Part shown: piece by piece, positions 50,680 through 62,211 of the stretch
How the letters are laid out: each line of letters starts with the position of its first letter
Position numbering within the stretch: position 1 is the first letter of the stretch
Assembly (NCBI GenBank): GCA_965653565.1
Contig: CBFHAI010000011.1
Span: 1-64,000, forward strand
Length of the DNA: 64,000 bases
Direction: 5' to 3'
DNA from: JALCLA01 sp965653565
Lineage (GTDB): Bacteria; Pseudomonadota; Gammaproteobacteria; Xanthomonadales; Xanthomonadaceae
Position numbers and translations under genes: made by a program
Notes under the pieces: model-generated
The model's input: the letters and a program-made list of their open reading frames with translations, nothing else
What the model was told of the DNA's origin: nothing
Databases searched by the model: none

Positions 50680-51126
50680 TTACTCTTCGTCTTCCACCGT
50701 GTCGTCGATGTCGGTGTCGGCATCGAGGTCGAGGTGGCCGTTGAATTCATCGCGCGACAGGATGCCGTCGCCGTTTTCATCGAGCGTGCTGAAGTTGCCC
50801 GTGAGTTCGACGTCGGCCGACAGTTCGGTCTGCGACAGCGTGCCGTTCTTGTCGGCGTCGAGTTTCATGAAATCGCGCTGGAGGTGCGCGGTTTCGCGCA
50901 CTTCCTGGCCCGGAGGCGTGGAAGGCTTGCCCATGGTGTCGCGCTGCGCAGCTTCGCGCACCGTGCTGCCGTGGTTGTCCTGCGCCGTCGTGTCGATCGG
51001 CGGGGTGGCCGGCGTCGGCTGCGTGGTCGGCGTCGACGGCGTCGGGCTGGTGGTCTGCGCGAACGCGATGCTGGACGCGCCGGCCGCAAGAAGTGCGGCG
51101 ATGGTCGTGGTGAGAACTTGCTTCAT
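50680..51126 (-). CDS. Secreted EF-hand calcium-binding protein
   Basis: 148 residues from ATG 51126 with GGAGGATCACC upstream. Signal peptide ends AFAQT. A Thr/Pro-rich linker precedes two EF-hand loops: DADKNGTLSQTE and DENGDGILSRDE, both with the oxygen ligands intact. The C-terminus is a run of Asp/Glu (LDLDADTDIDDTVEDEE). It probably binds Ca2+ in the periplasm or outside the cell; a signalling or structural role is inference. Followed by a strong terminator. The 300-bp gap upstream (51127-51426) shows nothing supportable. Confidence 0.85.
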   Translation of the reverse strand: MKQVLTTTIAALLAAGASSIAFAQTTSPTPSTPTTQPTPATPPIDTTAQDNHGSTVREAAQRDTMGKPSTPPGQEVRETAHLQRDFMKLDADKNGTLSQTELSADVELTGNFSTLDENGDGILSRDEFNGHLDLDADTDIDDTVEDEE

Positions 51127-51426
51127 GGTGATCCTCCGATCGATGACAGAGCGGAGCCTTTGTGCTCCGGCGCTAATGCCTGCAGGGCCCGTGCCAACCG
51201 TTGCGGCCGCCTGAACACAAAAAATCGTCGGCCCGCCGGAGGTTTGCGGCGCATGCGCCATTGCTTCGCTTGCACGCTGCGCGATGAGGCCGATAGGAAC
51301 ATGCAGGTTGCAAATCGGCTTGGTCGCGATGTTAGGCAAACGTAAAAAACCAGGACCGATGGTTTAGCTGCGGCGGCTGTTTGATGCGGCAGCGTCCGCA
51401 ACAATTTCCCGCGCTGCGAAACGCTT

Positions 51427-51672
51427 TCAAACTTTCGCGCAACCACGCTCGTTAAAAACACGTTGCAGCGAAGCCGGATTTCGCTCGAGCGCCTGGCCGA
51501 CGCGCGTGGGCCGCTTCGAAAACACGCCACCGCAGTTCGGGCAGCGCCCTGCAAGCCGCTGTTCGACGCAGTCCGTGCAGAACGTGCATTCGAACGAACA
51601 GATCCAGGCCCGATCGGAATCGGCCGGCAGATCGACATCGCAACACTCGCAACCGGGGCGCATCTGGAGCAT
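51427..51672 (-). CDS. DUF1272 zinc-ribbon-like protein
   Basis: 81 residues. Eight Cys occur in pairs typical of DUF1272: CECC, WICSFECTFCTDC and CPNCG, likely binding two zinc ions. The N-terminus MLQMRPGCECCDVDLP matches family members of this size. Biological role unknown. The upstream region contains copy 2 of the 9-nt-period fold-back repeat. Confidence 0.85.
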   Translation of the reverse strand: MLQMRPGCECCDVDLPADSDRAWICSFECTFCTDCVEQRLAGRCPNCGGVFSKRPTRVGQALERNPASLQRVFNERGCAKV

Positions 51673-51735
51673 GGCGGTTTCTCTTGACGGCGATAGATTC
51701 GGATTATGGACTACGGCGGTGCGCCGTTAGAAAAA

Positions 51736-51842
51736 AGCGGGACGCGGAGGACGCAAAGATAAGAGAAAGGACGCAAAGGAAAACTAATATTTGTCTTCGT
51801 GTCCTTTCTTTTTCCTTTGCGTCCTTTGCGTCCCGCTCCTTC
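51736..51842. repeat. Fold-back repeat with 9-nt period (GGACGCAGA family), copy 2
   Basis: The left arm (51736-51781) has GGACGCGGAGGACGCAAAG and GAAAGGACGCAAAGGA. The right arm (51794-51842) has the inverse CCTTTGCGTCCTTTGCGTCC. The loop is only about 12 bp here against about 60-65 bp in the first copy. It is the only feature in the 366-bp gap before the ALDH gene. Confidence 0.83.
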
Positions 51843-52038
51843 ATCCGCAACTCGCGAAGCGCTTGGTGAGGCGAGTACCAGCAGGACGCGGCGCGAGGCT
51901 AGCGCCCCCGCCAGGATCGTCAACCCAACGTCACCCACGCAAGCCGGCCTCGTCCGGGATACAATTACCGTCTTCGCGCGATAGCCCCCGCGGTTCCTGC
52001 GGCGTCGCCTCGACTCTTTCGTATCGTCTGGAGTTTCC

Positions 52039-53574
52039 ATGTCCGCTTCCATCCTCAAGGCGCTCGGCTTGTCCGAGACCAATTCCGGCACTTATCTGGG
52101 CCGCGGCGAGTGGTCGAAAACCACCGACGCCGGGGTGCTCGAGCCGATCAACCCGAGCAACAACGAGGTGATCGCGCGCGTGCACGCCAGTTCGCAGGCC
52201 GATTACGACCTCATCGTCGAACGCGCCCAGGCCGCCTTCCAGGTCTGGCGCACCACGCCGGCGCCGCGCCGCGGCGAGGCGATCCGGCTGTGCGGCGAGG
52301 CGCTGCGCGCCAACAAGGATGCGCTCGGATCGCTGGTCGCGCTCGAGATGGGCAAGATCAAGCCGGAAGGCGACGGCGAAGTGCAGGAAATGATCGACAT
52401 CGCCGATTTCGCCGTCGGCCAGAGCCGCATGCTCTACGGCTACACCATGCATTCCGAGCGCCCCGGCCACCGCATGTACGAGCAGTGGCAGCCGCTCGGC
52501 CTGGTGGGCATCATCAGCGCCTTCAATTTCCCGGTCGCGGTGTGGGCTTGGAATTCGTTCCTGGCGGCCATCTGCGGCGATATCTGCATCTGGAAGCCCT
52601 CCCCCAAGACGCCGCTGTCGGCGATCGCCGCGGTGCGCATCTGCAACGACGCGCTGAAGGCCGCCGGCTTCCCGGACCTGTTTTTCCTGTTCAACGATGC
52701 CGGCACCGAGATCGCGCAGCAGTTCGTCGACGATCACCGCATCCCGCTGATCAGCTTCACCGGTTCCACGCCGGTGGGCCGCATGGTCGGCGAACGCGTC
52801 GCGCAGCGCATGGGTCGCAGCCTGCTCGAACTGGGCGGCAACAACGCAATCATCGTCGATGAAACCGCCGACATGAAACTCGCGATCCCGGCGATCGTGT
52901 TCGGTGCGGTGGGCACCTGCGGCCAGCGCTGCACCAGCACGCGCCGCCTGTTCGTGCACGAGAATATTTTCGAAGACGTGGTCGGCAAGCTGGTCGCCGC
53001 CTACAAGCAGGTCGAAAGCAAGATCGGTGATCCGACGCTCGCCACCACGCTCATGGGCCCGTTGACCGATCGCTCCGCCGTGCAGCGCTTCCTGGCCGCC
53101 ATCGAGAAGGCCAAGGCCGCCGGCGGCCAAGTGCGTGCCGGTGGTGCGGCGTTGTCGGATCGTCCGGGCAATTTCGTGCTGCCGACGCTGATCACCGGCG
53201 TATCGAACTCCGACAGCGTGGTGCAGACCGAAACCTTCGCACCGATCCTTTACGTGATGCCGTTCAAGACGCTCGACGAAGCCATCGCGATGCAGAACGC
53301 GGTGCCGCAGGGCCTGTCGTCGGCGATTTTCACGCAGAACGTCAAGGCCGCCGAGCAGTTCCTGTCGTCGGCCGGTTCGGACTGCGGCATCGCCAACGTC
53401 AACATCGGCACCAGCGGCGCGGAAATCGGCGGCGCCTTCGGTGGCGAGAAGGAAACCGGCGGCGGCCGCGAGTCGGGTTCGGATGCGTGGAAGGCCTACA
53501 TGCGCCGGCAGACGAACACGATCAATTATTCGGATGCGCTACCGCTGGCGCAGGGGATCAAGTTCGAGTTTTAA
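52039..53574 (+). CDS. ALDH7-type aldehyde dehydrogenase (likely AmaB, alpha-aminoadipic semialdehyde dehydrogenase)
   Basis: 511 residues from ATG 52039 with GGAG upstream. The ALDH catalytic Cys is in GTCGQRCTSTRR and the general-base Glu in LLELGGNNAIIV. NAD-binding FTGSTPVGRMV and the substrate-side FNFPVAVW are present. The N-terminal GTYLGRGEWSKT and the C-terminal IGGAFGGEKETGGGRESGS place it in the ALDH7/antiquitin group. That group oxidises alpha-aminoadipic semialdehyde from lysine breakdown. No other lysine-pathway gene is nearby, so the substrate is inference. A TATT-type promoter was not identified. Confidence 0.87.
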   Translation: MSASILKALGLSETNSGTYLGRGEWSKTTDAGVLEPINPSNNEVIARVHASSQADYDLIVERAQAAFQVWRTTPAPRRGEAIRLCGEALRANKDALGSLVALEMGKIKPEGDGEVQEMIDIADFAVGQSRMLYGYTMHSERPGHRMYEQWQPLGLVGIISAFNFPVAVWAWNSFLAAICGDICIWKPSPKTPLSAIAAVRICNDALKAAGFPDLFFLFNDAGTEIAQQFVDDHRIPLISFTGSTPVGRMVGERVAQRMGRSLLELGGNNAIIVDETADMKLAIPAIVFGAVGTCGQRCTSTRRLFVHENIFEDVVGKLVAAYKQVESKIGDPTLATTLMGPLTDRSAVQRFLAAIEKAKAAGGQVRAGGAALSDRPGNFVLPTLITGVSNSDSVVQTETFAPILYVMPFKTLDEAIAMQNAVPQGLSSAIFTQNVKAAEQFLSSAGSDCGIANVNIGTSGAEIGGAFGGEKETGGGRESGSDAWKAYMRRQTNTINYSDALPLAQGIKFEF

Positions 53575-53683
53575 GAGCAAGGGGTTAGGGGCGAGTAGCG
53601 AGGGCGCTTTGGCGATGCGCAACTGCAATCTTGGAACAAGCTTCCGGGCGTGCGCCCTAACCACTAATCCCTAATCCCTGCTT
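53575..53683. repeat. GGGATTAGG-type fold-back repeat
   Basis: The left arm (about 53576-53602) GAGCAAGGGGTTAGGGGCGA faces a right arm (about 53655-53683) with CCCTAACCACTAATCCCTAA then CCCTGCTT. Read in reverse the right arm is GGGATTAGGGATTAG, a 7-8-nt unit. It fills the gap between the ALDH gene and pyrD. This is a third, distinct repeat family. Confidence 0.75.
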
Positions 53684-53685
53684 CC

Positions 53686-54735
53686 ATGTATTCCCTCTCC
53701 CGCCCGCTCCTCTTCGCCCTCGACCCGGAGCGCGCCCACGCGCTGACGCTGGCCGCCATCGAGACGGCCTACCGCACCGGCATGAACCCGCTGGTGGCGC
53801 TCAAGCCCAAGCCGATGCCGACGAAGGTGTTCGGCCTGGAGTTCGCCAATCCGGTCGGGCTGGCGGCGGGCATGGACAAGAACGGCGCGCATATCGACGC
53901 GCTCGCCTCGCTCGGTTTCGGCTTCATCGAAATCGGCACGGTGACGCCGTTCGCGCAGGCGGGCAATCAGAAGCCGCGCATGTTCCGGCTGGCCAAGCAC
54001 GAGGCCGTGATCAACCGGCTGGGCTTCAACAACGAAGGCGTCGACGCGCTGGTGCGCAATGTCGAGCGCGCACGTTACCGCGGCGTGCTCGGCATCAATA
54101 TCGGCAAAAATAAAGACACGCCGAACGAGCGCGCGATCGACGACTACCTGCATTGTCTCGAACGCGTCTATCCGCTCGCCGGTTATGTCACCGTCAATAT
54201 TTCCTCGCCCAATACGCAGGGGCTGCGCGATCTGCAGGAAGAAGAAACGCTGAAGCGTTTCATCGGCACGCTGCGCGAGGCGCAGGAAAAACTTGCGGCG
54301 AAACACGCGCGGCGCGTGCCGATGCTGTTGAAGATCGCGCCGGATCTGTCCGACGCGGAAATCGATGGCATCGCCGCCGTGCTGGCCGCCGCACGCATCG
54401 ACGGTGCGATCGCGACGAACACCACGATCGATCGGCACGCCGTCGCCGGGCACCGTCACGCACGCGAGGCCGGCGGACTGTCGGGCCGGCCCTTGTACGG
54501 GCACGCGACCTACGTGCTGCGGCGGCTGCGCACGCAATTGCCCGAATCGATCCCGGTGATCGGTGTCGGCGGCATCCTCAGCGGCGCCGACGCCGCGGGC
54601 AAGGTGGCCGCCGGCGCGAGCCTCGTGCAAACGTATACCGGGCTCGTGTATCGCGGCCCGTCGCTGATCGGCGAATGCGTGGAAGCGATCCGGCGCCGCA
54701 AGGAAGGCCCGCGCACCGGGCAACGCACCGGATGA
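53686..54735 (+). CDS. pyrD: Dihydroorotate dehydrogenase, class 2 (quinone-linked)
   Basis: 349 residues. The class 2 enzyme has an N-terminal membrane-binding helix (YSLSRPLLFALDPERAHALT). Motifs: NPVGLAAGMDKNG, IGTVTPFAQAGNQKPRMFR, NRLGFNNEG and the catalytic Ser in NISSPNTQGLRDLQ. FMN-binding IGVGGILSGADAAGK is near the C-terminus. It oxidises dihydroorotate to orotate in pyrimidine synthesis and passes electrons to quinone. Its stop overlaps the murB start (ATGA). Confidence 0.96.
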   Translation: MYSLSRPLLFALDPERAHALTLAAIETAYRTGMNPLVALKPKPMPTKVFGLEFANPVGLAAGMDKNGAHIDALASLGFGFIEIGTVTPFAQAGNQKPRMFRLAKHEAVINRLGFNNEGVDALVRNVERARYRGVLGINIGKNKDTPNERAIDDYLHCLERVYPLAGYVTVNISSPNTQGLRDLQEEETLKRFIGTLREAQEKLAAKHARRVPMLLKIAPDLSDAEIDGIAAVLAAARIDGAIATNTTIDRHAVAGHRHAREAGGLSGRPLYGHATYVLRRLRTQLPESIPVIGVGGILSGADAAGKVAAGASLVQTYTGLVYRGPSLIGECVEAIRRRKEGPRTGQRTG

Positions 54736-55787
54736 GCGCGGCCTACACGCTGGCCGAAAATGCTTCGCTCGCCGGCCGCAACGGTTTTCGCGTCGCGGCC
54801 ACCGCCGAGTTGCTGGCCGATGTGCGCCGCAGCGACGGGCTGGCCGAATTGTTCGCGTTTCCGCTGCTGCAGCGGCTGCCGATCCTGGTGCTGGGCGAAG
54901 GCAGCAACATCCTTTTCGCCGGCGATTTTCCCGGCGTCGTCGTATCGATCGCCACGCTCGGCCTGAAAATCCTCGAAGACGACGGCGACACCTGCGTGCT
55001 GCGCGCCGAAGCCGGCGAACGCTGGGACGACGTGGTGCGCTACAGCCTCGGACGCGGCCTGATGGGGCTGGAAAACCTATCGCTGATTCCGGGCACGGTG
55101 GGTGCTTCGCCGATCCAGAACATCGGCGCCTACGGCACGGAAATCGGCGAATTCGTGGTCACGGTGGAGGCCTGGGATCGCAGCACGCGCCGGCTCGAAC
55201 GCCTGTCGCGCGAGCAATGCGGCTTCGGTTATCGCGACAGTATTTTCAAGCGCGAACCCGAACGCCGCATCGTCACCGCCGTCGAGCTGCGGCTGCCGCG
55301 TCAGCGCGAATTGCGGATGGATTATCCGGGCGTGCGCGAAGAACTGGCGGCGATGGGCGTGGACACGCCGCGCGCGCCGCACGTGGCCGAAGCGATCTGC
55401 CGGCTGCGCACGCGCAAGCTGCCGAACCCGGCGCTGATCGGCAATGTCGGCAGTTTCTTCAAGAATCCGGTGGTCGACACCGCGACGGCCGAAACACTGC
55501 GCGCGCAGTTCGCCGACGCACCGGTGTTCGCCGCCGGCGACGACGCCCAGCGCAAACTCTCGGCGGCCTGGCTGATCGAACGCTGCGGCTGGAAAGGCCA
55601 TCGCGATGGCGATGCCGGCGTCTCGGCGCAACACGCTTTGGTGCTGGTCAATCACGGCAGCGCCAGCGGCGCCGAACTGCTGTCGCTGGCCCGCCGCATC
55701 GTGGCTTCGGTGCGCGAGCGCTTCGGCATCGCGCTCGAACCCGAAGCGCGCATCGTCGGCGCGCGCTTCGACGAGTCGCCGGCATGA
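54732..55787 (+). CDS. murB: UDP-N-acetylenolpyruvoylglucosamine reductase MurB
   Basis: 351 residues from ATG 54732. FAD-binding domain: LPILVLGEGSNILF and GLMGLENLSLIPGTVGASPI, then NIGAYGTEI. Catalytic residues are Tyr in FGYRDSIFK, Ser in NVGSFFKNPVV and Glu in ALEPEARIVG. It reduces the enolpyruvyl group to form UDP-MurNAc in peptidoglycan synthesis. Type I length (like E. coli, about 340). The stop overlaps the next gene by ATGA. Confidence 0.96.
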   Translation: MSAAYTLAENASLAGRNGFRVAATAELLADVRRSDGLAELFAFPLLQRLPILVLGEGSNILFAGDFPGVVVSIATLGLKILEDDGDTCVLRAEAGERWDDVVRYSLGRGLMGLENLSLIPGTVGASPIQNIGAYGTEIGEFVVTVEAWDRSTRRLERLSREQCGFGYRDSIFKREPERRIVTAVELRLPRQRELRMDYPGVREELAAMGVDTPRAPHVAEAICRLRTRKLPNPALIGNVGSFFKNPVVDTATAETLRAQFADAPVFAAGDDAQRKLSAAWLIERCGWKGHRDGDAGVSAQHALVLVNHGSASGAELLSLARRIVASVRERFGIALEPEARIVGARFDESPA

Positions 55788-56701
55788 CGCGCCAGCCCGG
55801 CACCGACGTTTCGCGCGCCGTGATGCTGATGCTGGCCAGCACCCTGATGTTCGGCACGATGGCGGCGGTGATCCGGCTGGCGTCGTCGCAACTGCATCCG
55901 TTCGAGATCGCCTTTTTCCGCAATTTCTTCGGCTTCGTGTTCGCCTTGCCGTTGTTGCTGCGGCATGGCCCCGGCCTGCTCAGGACCTCGAAGCTGCCGC
56001 TGTATCTGGTGCGCTGCCTGATCGGCATCGTGTCGATGCTGGCCGGCTTCTGGGCGATCGTGAACATGCCGCTGGCGCAGGCGATCGCGCTCTCCTACTC
56101 CACCCCGCTGTTCGTCACCATCGGCGCCGTGCTGGTGCTCGGCGAAGTGGTGCGCGCGCGGCGCTGGACCGCGGTGCTGGTGGGTTTTCTCGGCGTCATC
56201 GTGATCGTGCGGCCGGGCGGCGATTCCTTCACTTTCGCCGCGCTGGTCGCCCTGCTCGCGGCGGCGATGAGCGCCAGCGTGGCGATCAGCATCAAATTCC
56301 TCTCGCGCACCGAGAAGCCCGACGCGATCGTGCTGTTCACCACGCTGATCTGGGTGCCGATGTCCTTCGTGCCGGCGCTGTTCGTGTGGCAATGGCCGCA
56401 GGGCATCGTGTGGCTGTGGATCATTCTTTCGGGCCTGTTCGGCACCGCCGGGCACATGCTGTGGACGCGCGCGTTGAAACTCGCCGACGCTTCGCTGCTG
56501 ACGCCGATCAGCTTCATCCAGGTGCTGATCGTCGGCATCTACGGCTATGCCTTGTTCGGCGAGAAAGTCGACCAGTGGACGGTGCTCGGCGCCGCCATCA
56601 TCTTCGCCAGCAATGTCTACATCGCACGCCGCGAAACGCTGCTGGCACGGCGCGCGGTGACCGATCCGGAGATCGGCGGCGACTCGCAGTCGCCGCGCTG
56701 A
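55784..56701 (+). CDS. EamA/DMT-family transporter
   Basis: 305 residues from ATG 55784. Ten hydrophobic segments form two EamA repeats (FRNFFGFVFALPLLL, LAQAIALSYSTPLFV; AGHMLWTRALKLADASLLTP). Members export or import small metabolites such as amino acids; the substrate cannot be told. It closes the pyrD-murB operon by ATGA overlap and converges on the kinase gene, 3 bp apart. Confidence 0.9.
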   Translation: MTRQPGTDVSRAVMLMLASTLMFGTMAAVIRLASSQLHPFEIAFFRNFFGFVFALPLLLRHGPGLLRTSKLPLYLVRCLIGIVSMLAGFWAIVNMPLAQAIALSYSTPLFVTIGAVLVLGEVVRARRWTAVLVGFLGVIVIVRPGGDSFTFAALVALLAAAMSASVAISIKFLSRTEKPDAIVLFTTLIWVPMSFVPALFVWQWPQGIVWLWIILSGLFGTAGHMLWTRALKLADASLLTPISFIQVLIVGIYGYALFGEKVDQWTVLGAAIIFASNVYIARRETLLARRAVTDPEIGGDSQSPR

Positions 56702-56704
56702 AGC

Positions 56705-59458
<2,754 letters not shown>

Positions 59459-59550
59459 CGGCCTACCCCCTGCAGGTCGGGCGCATCTTAGCGCCGACCA
59501 GCCCCGCGCCGCCGTTCGGCTACACTTTCGGCCTTCGAAAAAGCGCCGCC

Positions 59551-60447
59551 ATGCCCAACCCGCCCGACGATCGCGACACCACCCAGCGCACCGACCTGAG
59601 CCCCGGCCCGCGCCGCCCCGGACCGCAGTCGGCGTGCGTGGTGGTGATCCACGGCGAGGGCCTGGGCAAGCGCATCGATGTCGACGAGAAACCGATCATC
59701 GTCGGCCGCTCGCAGGAAAGCGATCTGCACATCCCGCATCCGAGCGTCTCGCGCCAGCATTGTTCGATCTGGCGCGATGCCGACGGCTACCGCGTGCGCG
59801 ACCTGGGCTCGACCAATCGCACCCGCGTCAACGACGATCGCATCGAAGCCGCCGCGCTGGCCGACGGCGATCACATCACGATCGGCGAAACCATCCTCAA
59901 GTTCATCAGCCACGCCAGCGTCGAGGCGAGCTATCACGAAGAGGTTTACCAGCTCGCCACCCACGACGCGCTCACCGAGTTGTACAACCGCCGGCATTTC
60001 CTCGATCTGCTCGACAAGGAAATCGCCCGCGCCGAACGCCATCGGCGGCCGCTGGCGCTGGGCATTCTCGATGTCGATCTGTTCAAGCGCATCAACGACG
60101 ACTACGGCCACATCGCCGGTGACGGCGTGCTGCGGCAGATCGCGGAAATCCTGCGCGAACACGTGCGCGGCGAAGATGTCGCAGCGCGCATCGGCGGCGA
60201 AGAATTCGCGATCTTGCTGCCGGAAGTGTCGCCGGTGGCGGCGCTGGCGTTCGCCGAGCGGCTGCGCGAGGCGATCGCGGTGGCGAGCTTCGCGCCCGGC
60301 GGCCAGCCGCAGCAGATGACGGTGAGTATCGGCCTGGCCGACCTGGCGCCCTCGCGCCACACGCGCAGCGCACTGCTGCGCGCCGCCGACGAAGCGCTGT
60401 ACGCTGCGAAGGACGCCGGCCGCAATCGCGTCTGCCGTGCCGAATGA
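59551..60447 (+). CDS. FHA-domain diguanylate cyclase
   Basis: 298 residues from ATG 59551; the longer frame from 59425 overlaps the kinase start region and was rejected. The FHA domain (about 38-115) has IIVGRSQESDLHIPHPSVSR and DLGSTNRTRVNDD, the phosphothreonine-binding pattern. The GGDEF domain (about 135-295) has DALTELYNRRHFLDLL, active site GGEEF and I-site RGED five residues before it. So it should make c-di-GMP with product inhibition. Phosphorylation-dependent control by the adjacent kinase is a natural hypothesis. No signal peptide. Confidence 0.93.
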   Translation: MPNPPDDRDTTQRTDLSPGPRRPGPQSACVVVIHGEGLGKRIDVDEKPIIVGRSQESDLHIPHPSVSRQHCSIWRDADGYRVRDLGSTNRTRVNDDRIEAAALADGDHITIGETILKFISHASVEASYHEEVYQLATHDALTELYNRRHFLDLLDKEIARAERHRRPLALGILDVDLFKRINDDYGHIAGDGVLRQIAEILREHVRGEDVAARIGGEEFAILLPEVSPVAALAFAERLREAIAVASFAPGGQPQQMTVSIGLADLAPSRHTRSALLRAADEALYAAKDAGRNRVCRAE

Positions 60448-60472
60448 CGATTGATTAACCGGGGAATCGCCG

Positions 60473-60937
60473 ATGCATCCGCACGCGCAGCTGATCGATC
60501 GTTTCTACCGTGCCTTCGCCGCCAGGGACGCCGACGGCATGGCCGCCTGCTACAGCGCCGACATCGTGTTCGAAGACCCCGCCTTCGGCGAACTGCACGG
60601 CGACGAAGCGCGCGGCATGTGGCGCATGCTGTGCGCGCGCGCCAAGGATCTGCAGCTGGCGCATTCGGATGTCGTGGCCGACGAGGCGCGCGGCCATGCG
60701 CACTGGGAAGCGATCTACACCTTCAGCCAGACCGGCCGGCGCGTGCACAACCGGATCGACGCCGATTTCGTGTTCCGCGATGGCCTGATCGCAGAGCACC
60801 GCGACCGTTTCGATTTCTGGGCATGGTCGCGGCAGGCGCTCGGCCTGCCCGGCGCGCTGCTCGGTTGGACGCCGTTCCTGCGCGCGAAAGTGCGGACGCA
60901 GGCCCGGGCCGGGCTGAGGAAGTTCCTCGGCGGATAG
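60473..60937 (+). CDS. NTF2/SnoaL-like domain protein
   Basis: 154 residues. A single SnoaL-like cone fold: HPHAQLIDRFYRAFAARDAD, MAACYSADIVFEDPAFGELH, VHNRIDADFVFRDGLIAEHR. Members are ketosteroid-isomerase-like enzymes or binders; catalytic residues cannot be assigned. It starts 25 bp after the cyclase gene and may share its transcript. The C-terminus is basic. Confidence 0.8.
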   Translation: MHPHAQLIDRFYRAFAARDADGMAACYSADIVFEDPAFGELHGDEARGMWRMLCARAKDLQLAHSDVVADEARGHAHWEAIYTFSQTGRRVHNRIDADFVFRDGLIAEHRDRFDFWAWSRQALGLPGALLGWTPFLRAKVRTQARAGLRKFLGG

Positions 60938-61004
60938 CGCGATGCTGATCCGATCGTGCTCCGACTGATCGTTGCACGCACTGCGTTTCGACGCGGCTTT
61001 GCTT

Positions 61005-61078
61005 CATTCCCGATTCCCGGCTCCCGATTCCCGCCCCCGCAATCAGCTAACGAAGCGGGAATGGGGAATCGAGAGTTG
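61005..61078. repeat. GGGAATCGGGA-type fold-back repeat
   Basis: The left arm ATTCCCGATTCCCGGCTCCC (61006-61033) is followed, 22 bp on, by the inverse GCGGGAATGGGGAATCGAGA (61055-61076). It lies between the NTF2-like gene and the alr 3' end. Same family as 36422-36490. Confidence 0.8.
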
Positions 61079-61134
61079 GAAACCGACGTTGCGGGCAGCG
61101 GGGCGCGCGCGCAACGGACCAAGCGCGTAACGGC

Positions 61135-62211
61135 TTAGGCCTCGACGAACCGCACCCGCCGCGTCAGACCGCACGCGAGTTCGTAGCCGATCGTGCCCGC
61201 CGCGGCGGCCACTTCTTCGATCGGCAGGCCGCGGCCCCACAACACCACCGGATCGCCGACGCGCGCACCCGGCAACCCGCGCAGATCGATCGCGAGCAGA
61301 TCCATCGACACGCGGCCGACGATCGGCGCGCGCACGCCGTCGACCAGCACCGGCGTGCCGCCGGCGGCGTGGCGCGGATAGCCGTCGCCGTAGCCGATCG
61401 CCGCGATGCCGACCGCCATGTCGTCTGGGCACTGGTAGACGCCGCCGTAGCCGACCGACTCGCCTTTCGCGATGCGGTTGATCGCGATCAGCCGCGTCGA
61501 CAGCGTCATCGCCGGTTCGAGGCCGAAATCGCTGCCGCTTTTGCCGGCCACCGGCGACAGGCCGTAGAGCGCGCCGCCCGGACGCACCCAATCGGCATGC
61601 GCCAGCGGCCAGCCCAGCACGCCGGCCGAGTTCGACAGCGAACGCGGGCCGTCGAGCCCGCGGGTGGCGGCATCGAAGACTTCGATCTGCTTCGTGGTGG
61701 CATCGACTTCGAATTCGTCGGAGCGCGCGAAATGCGTCATCAGCACGATCTGCGGATCGACGTTCGGCAGCGCGCGCAGGCGCGCATGCAGCTCGGCCGC
61801 GCGCTGCGGCGCGAAGCCCAGCCGATGCATGCCGGTGTCGAGCTTGAGCCACACGCGCAGCGGCGTGCCGCTGCCTTCGGCTTCGAGCATGCCCAGCTGC
61901 GCATCGTGATGCAGCACCGAATCGACATCGAGCCGGCGCATCAGCGCCAGGTCGCCGGGCTCGTCGAAGCCCGACAGCAGCACGATGCGCTGCGACAGGC
62001 CGGCGGCGCGCAGCCGCTCGGCATCGGCCAGCGCGGCCACGCCGAATGCATCGGCGCCTTCGAGCGCATGCGCGACGCGTTCCAGGCCGTGGCCATAGCC
62101 GTCGGCCTTGACGACCGCCAGCACGCGGCTCGCCGGGGCCAGTGCACGCACCTTCGCCAGATTGCGGCGCAACGCATCGACGTGGATGGTCGCGCTGGTG
62201 GGTCGACTCAT
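61135..62211 (-). CDS. alr: Alanine racemase
   Basis: 358 residues. PLP-binding Lys35 is in VVKADGYGHG. The second catalytic Tyr is in SVGYGGVYQ, near residue 255. The C-terminal domain with DGVRAPIVGRVSMDLLAIDL carries the substrate entry. It converts L- to D-alanine for peptidoglycan. It starts on the last codon of dnaB (ATGA overlap), the same dnaB-alr order as E. coli. Confidence 0.95.
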   Translation of the reverse strand: MSRPTSATIHVDALRRNLAKVRALAPASRVLAVVKADGYGHGLERVAHALEGADAFGVAALADAERLRAAGLSQRIVLLSGFDEPGDLALMRRLDVDSVLHHDAQLGMLEAEGSGTPLRVWLKLDTGMHRLGFAPQRAAELHARLRALPNVDPQIVLMTHFARSDEFEVDATTKQIEVFDAATRGLDGPRSLSNSAGVLGWPLAHADWVRPGGALYGLSPVAGKSGSDFGLEPAMTLSTRLIAINRIAKGESVGYGGVYQCPDDMAVGIAAIGYGDGYPRHAAGGTPVLVDGVRAPIVGRVSMDLLAIDLRGLPGARVGDPVVLWGRGLPIEEVAAAAGTIGYELACGLTRRVRFVEA

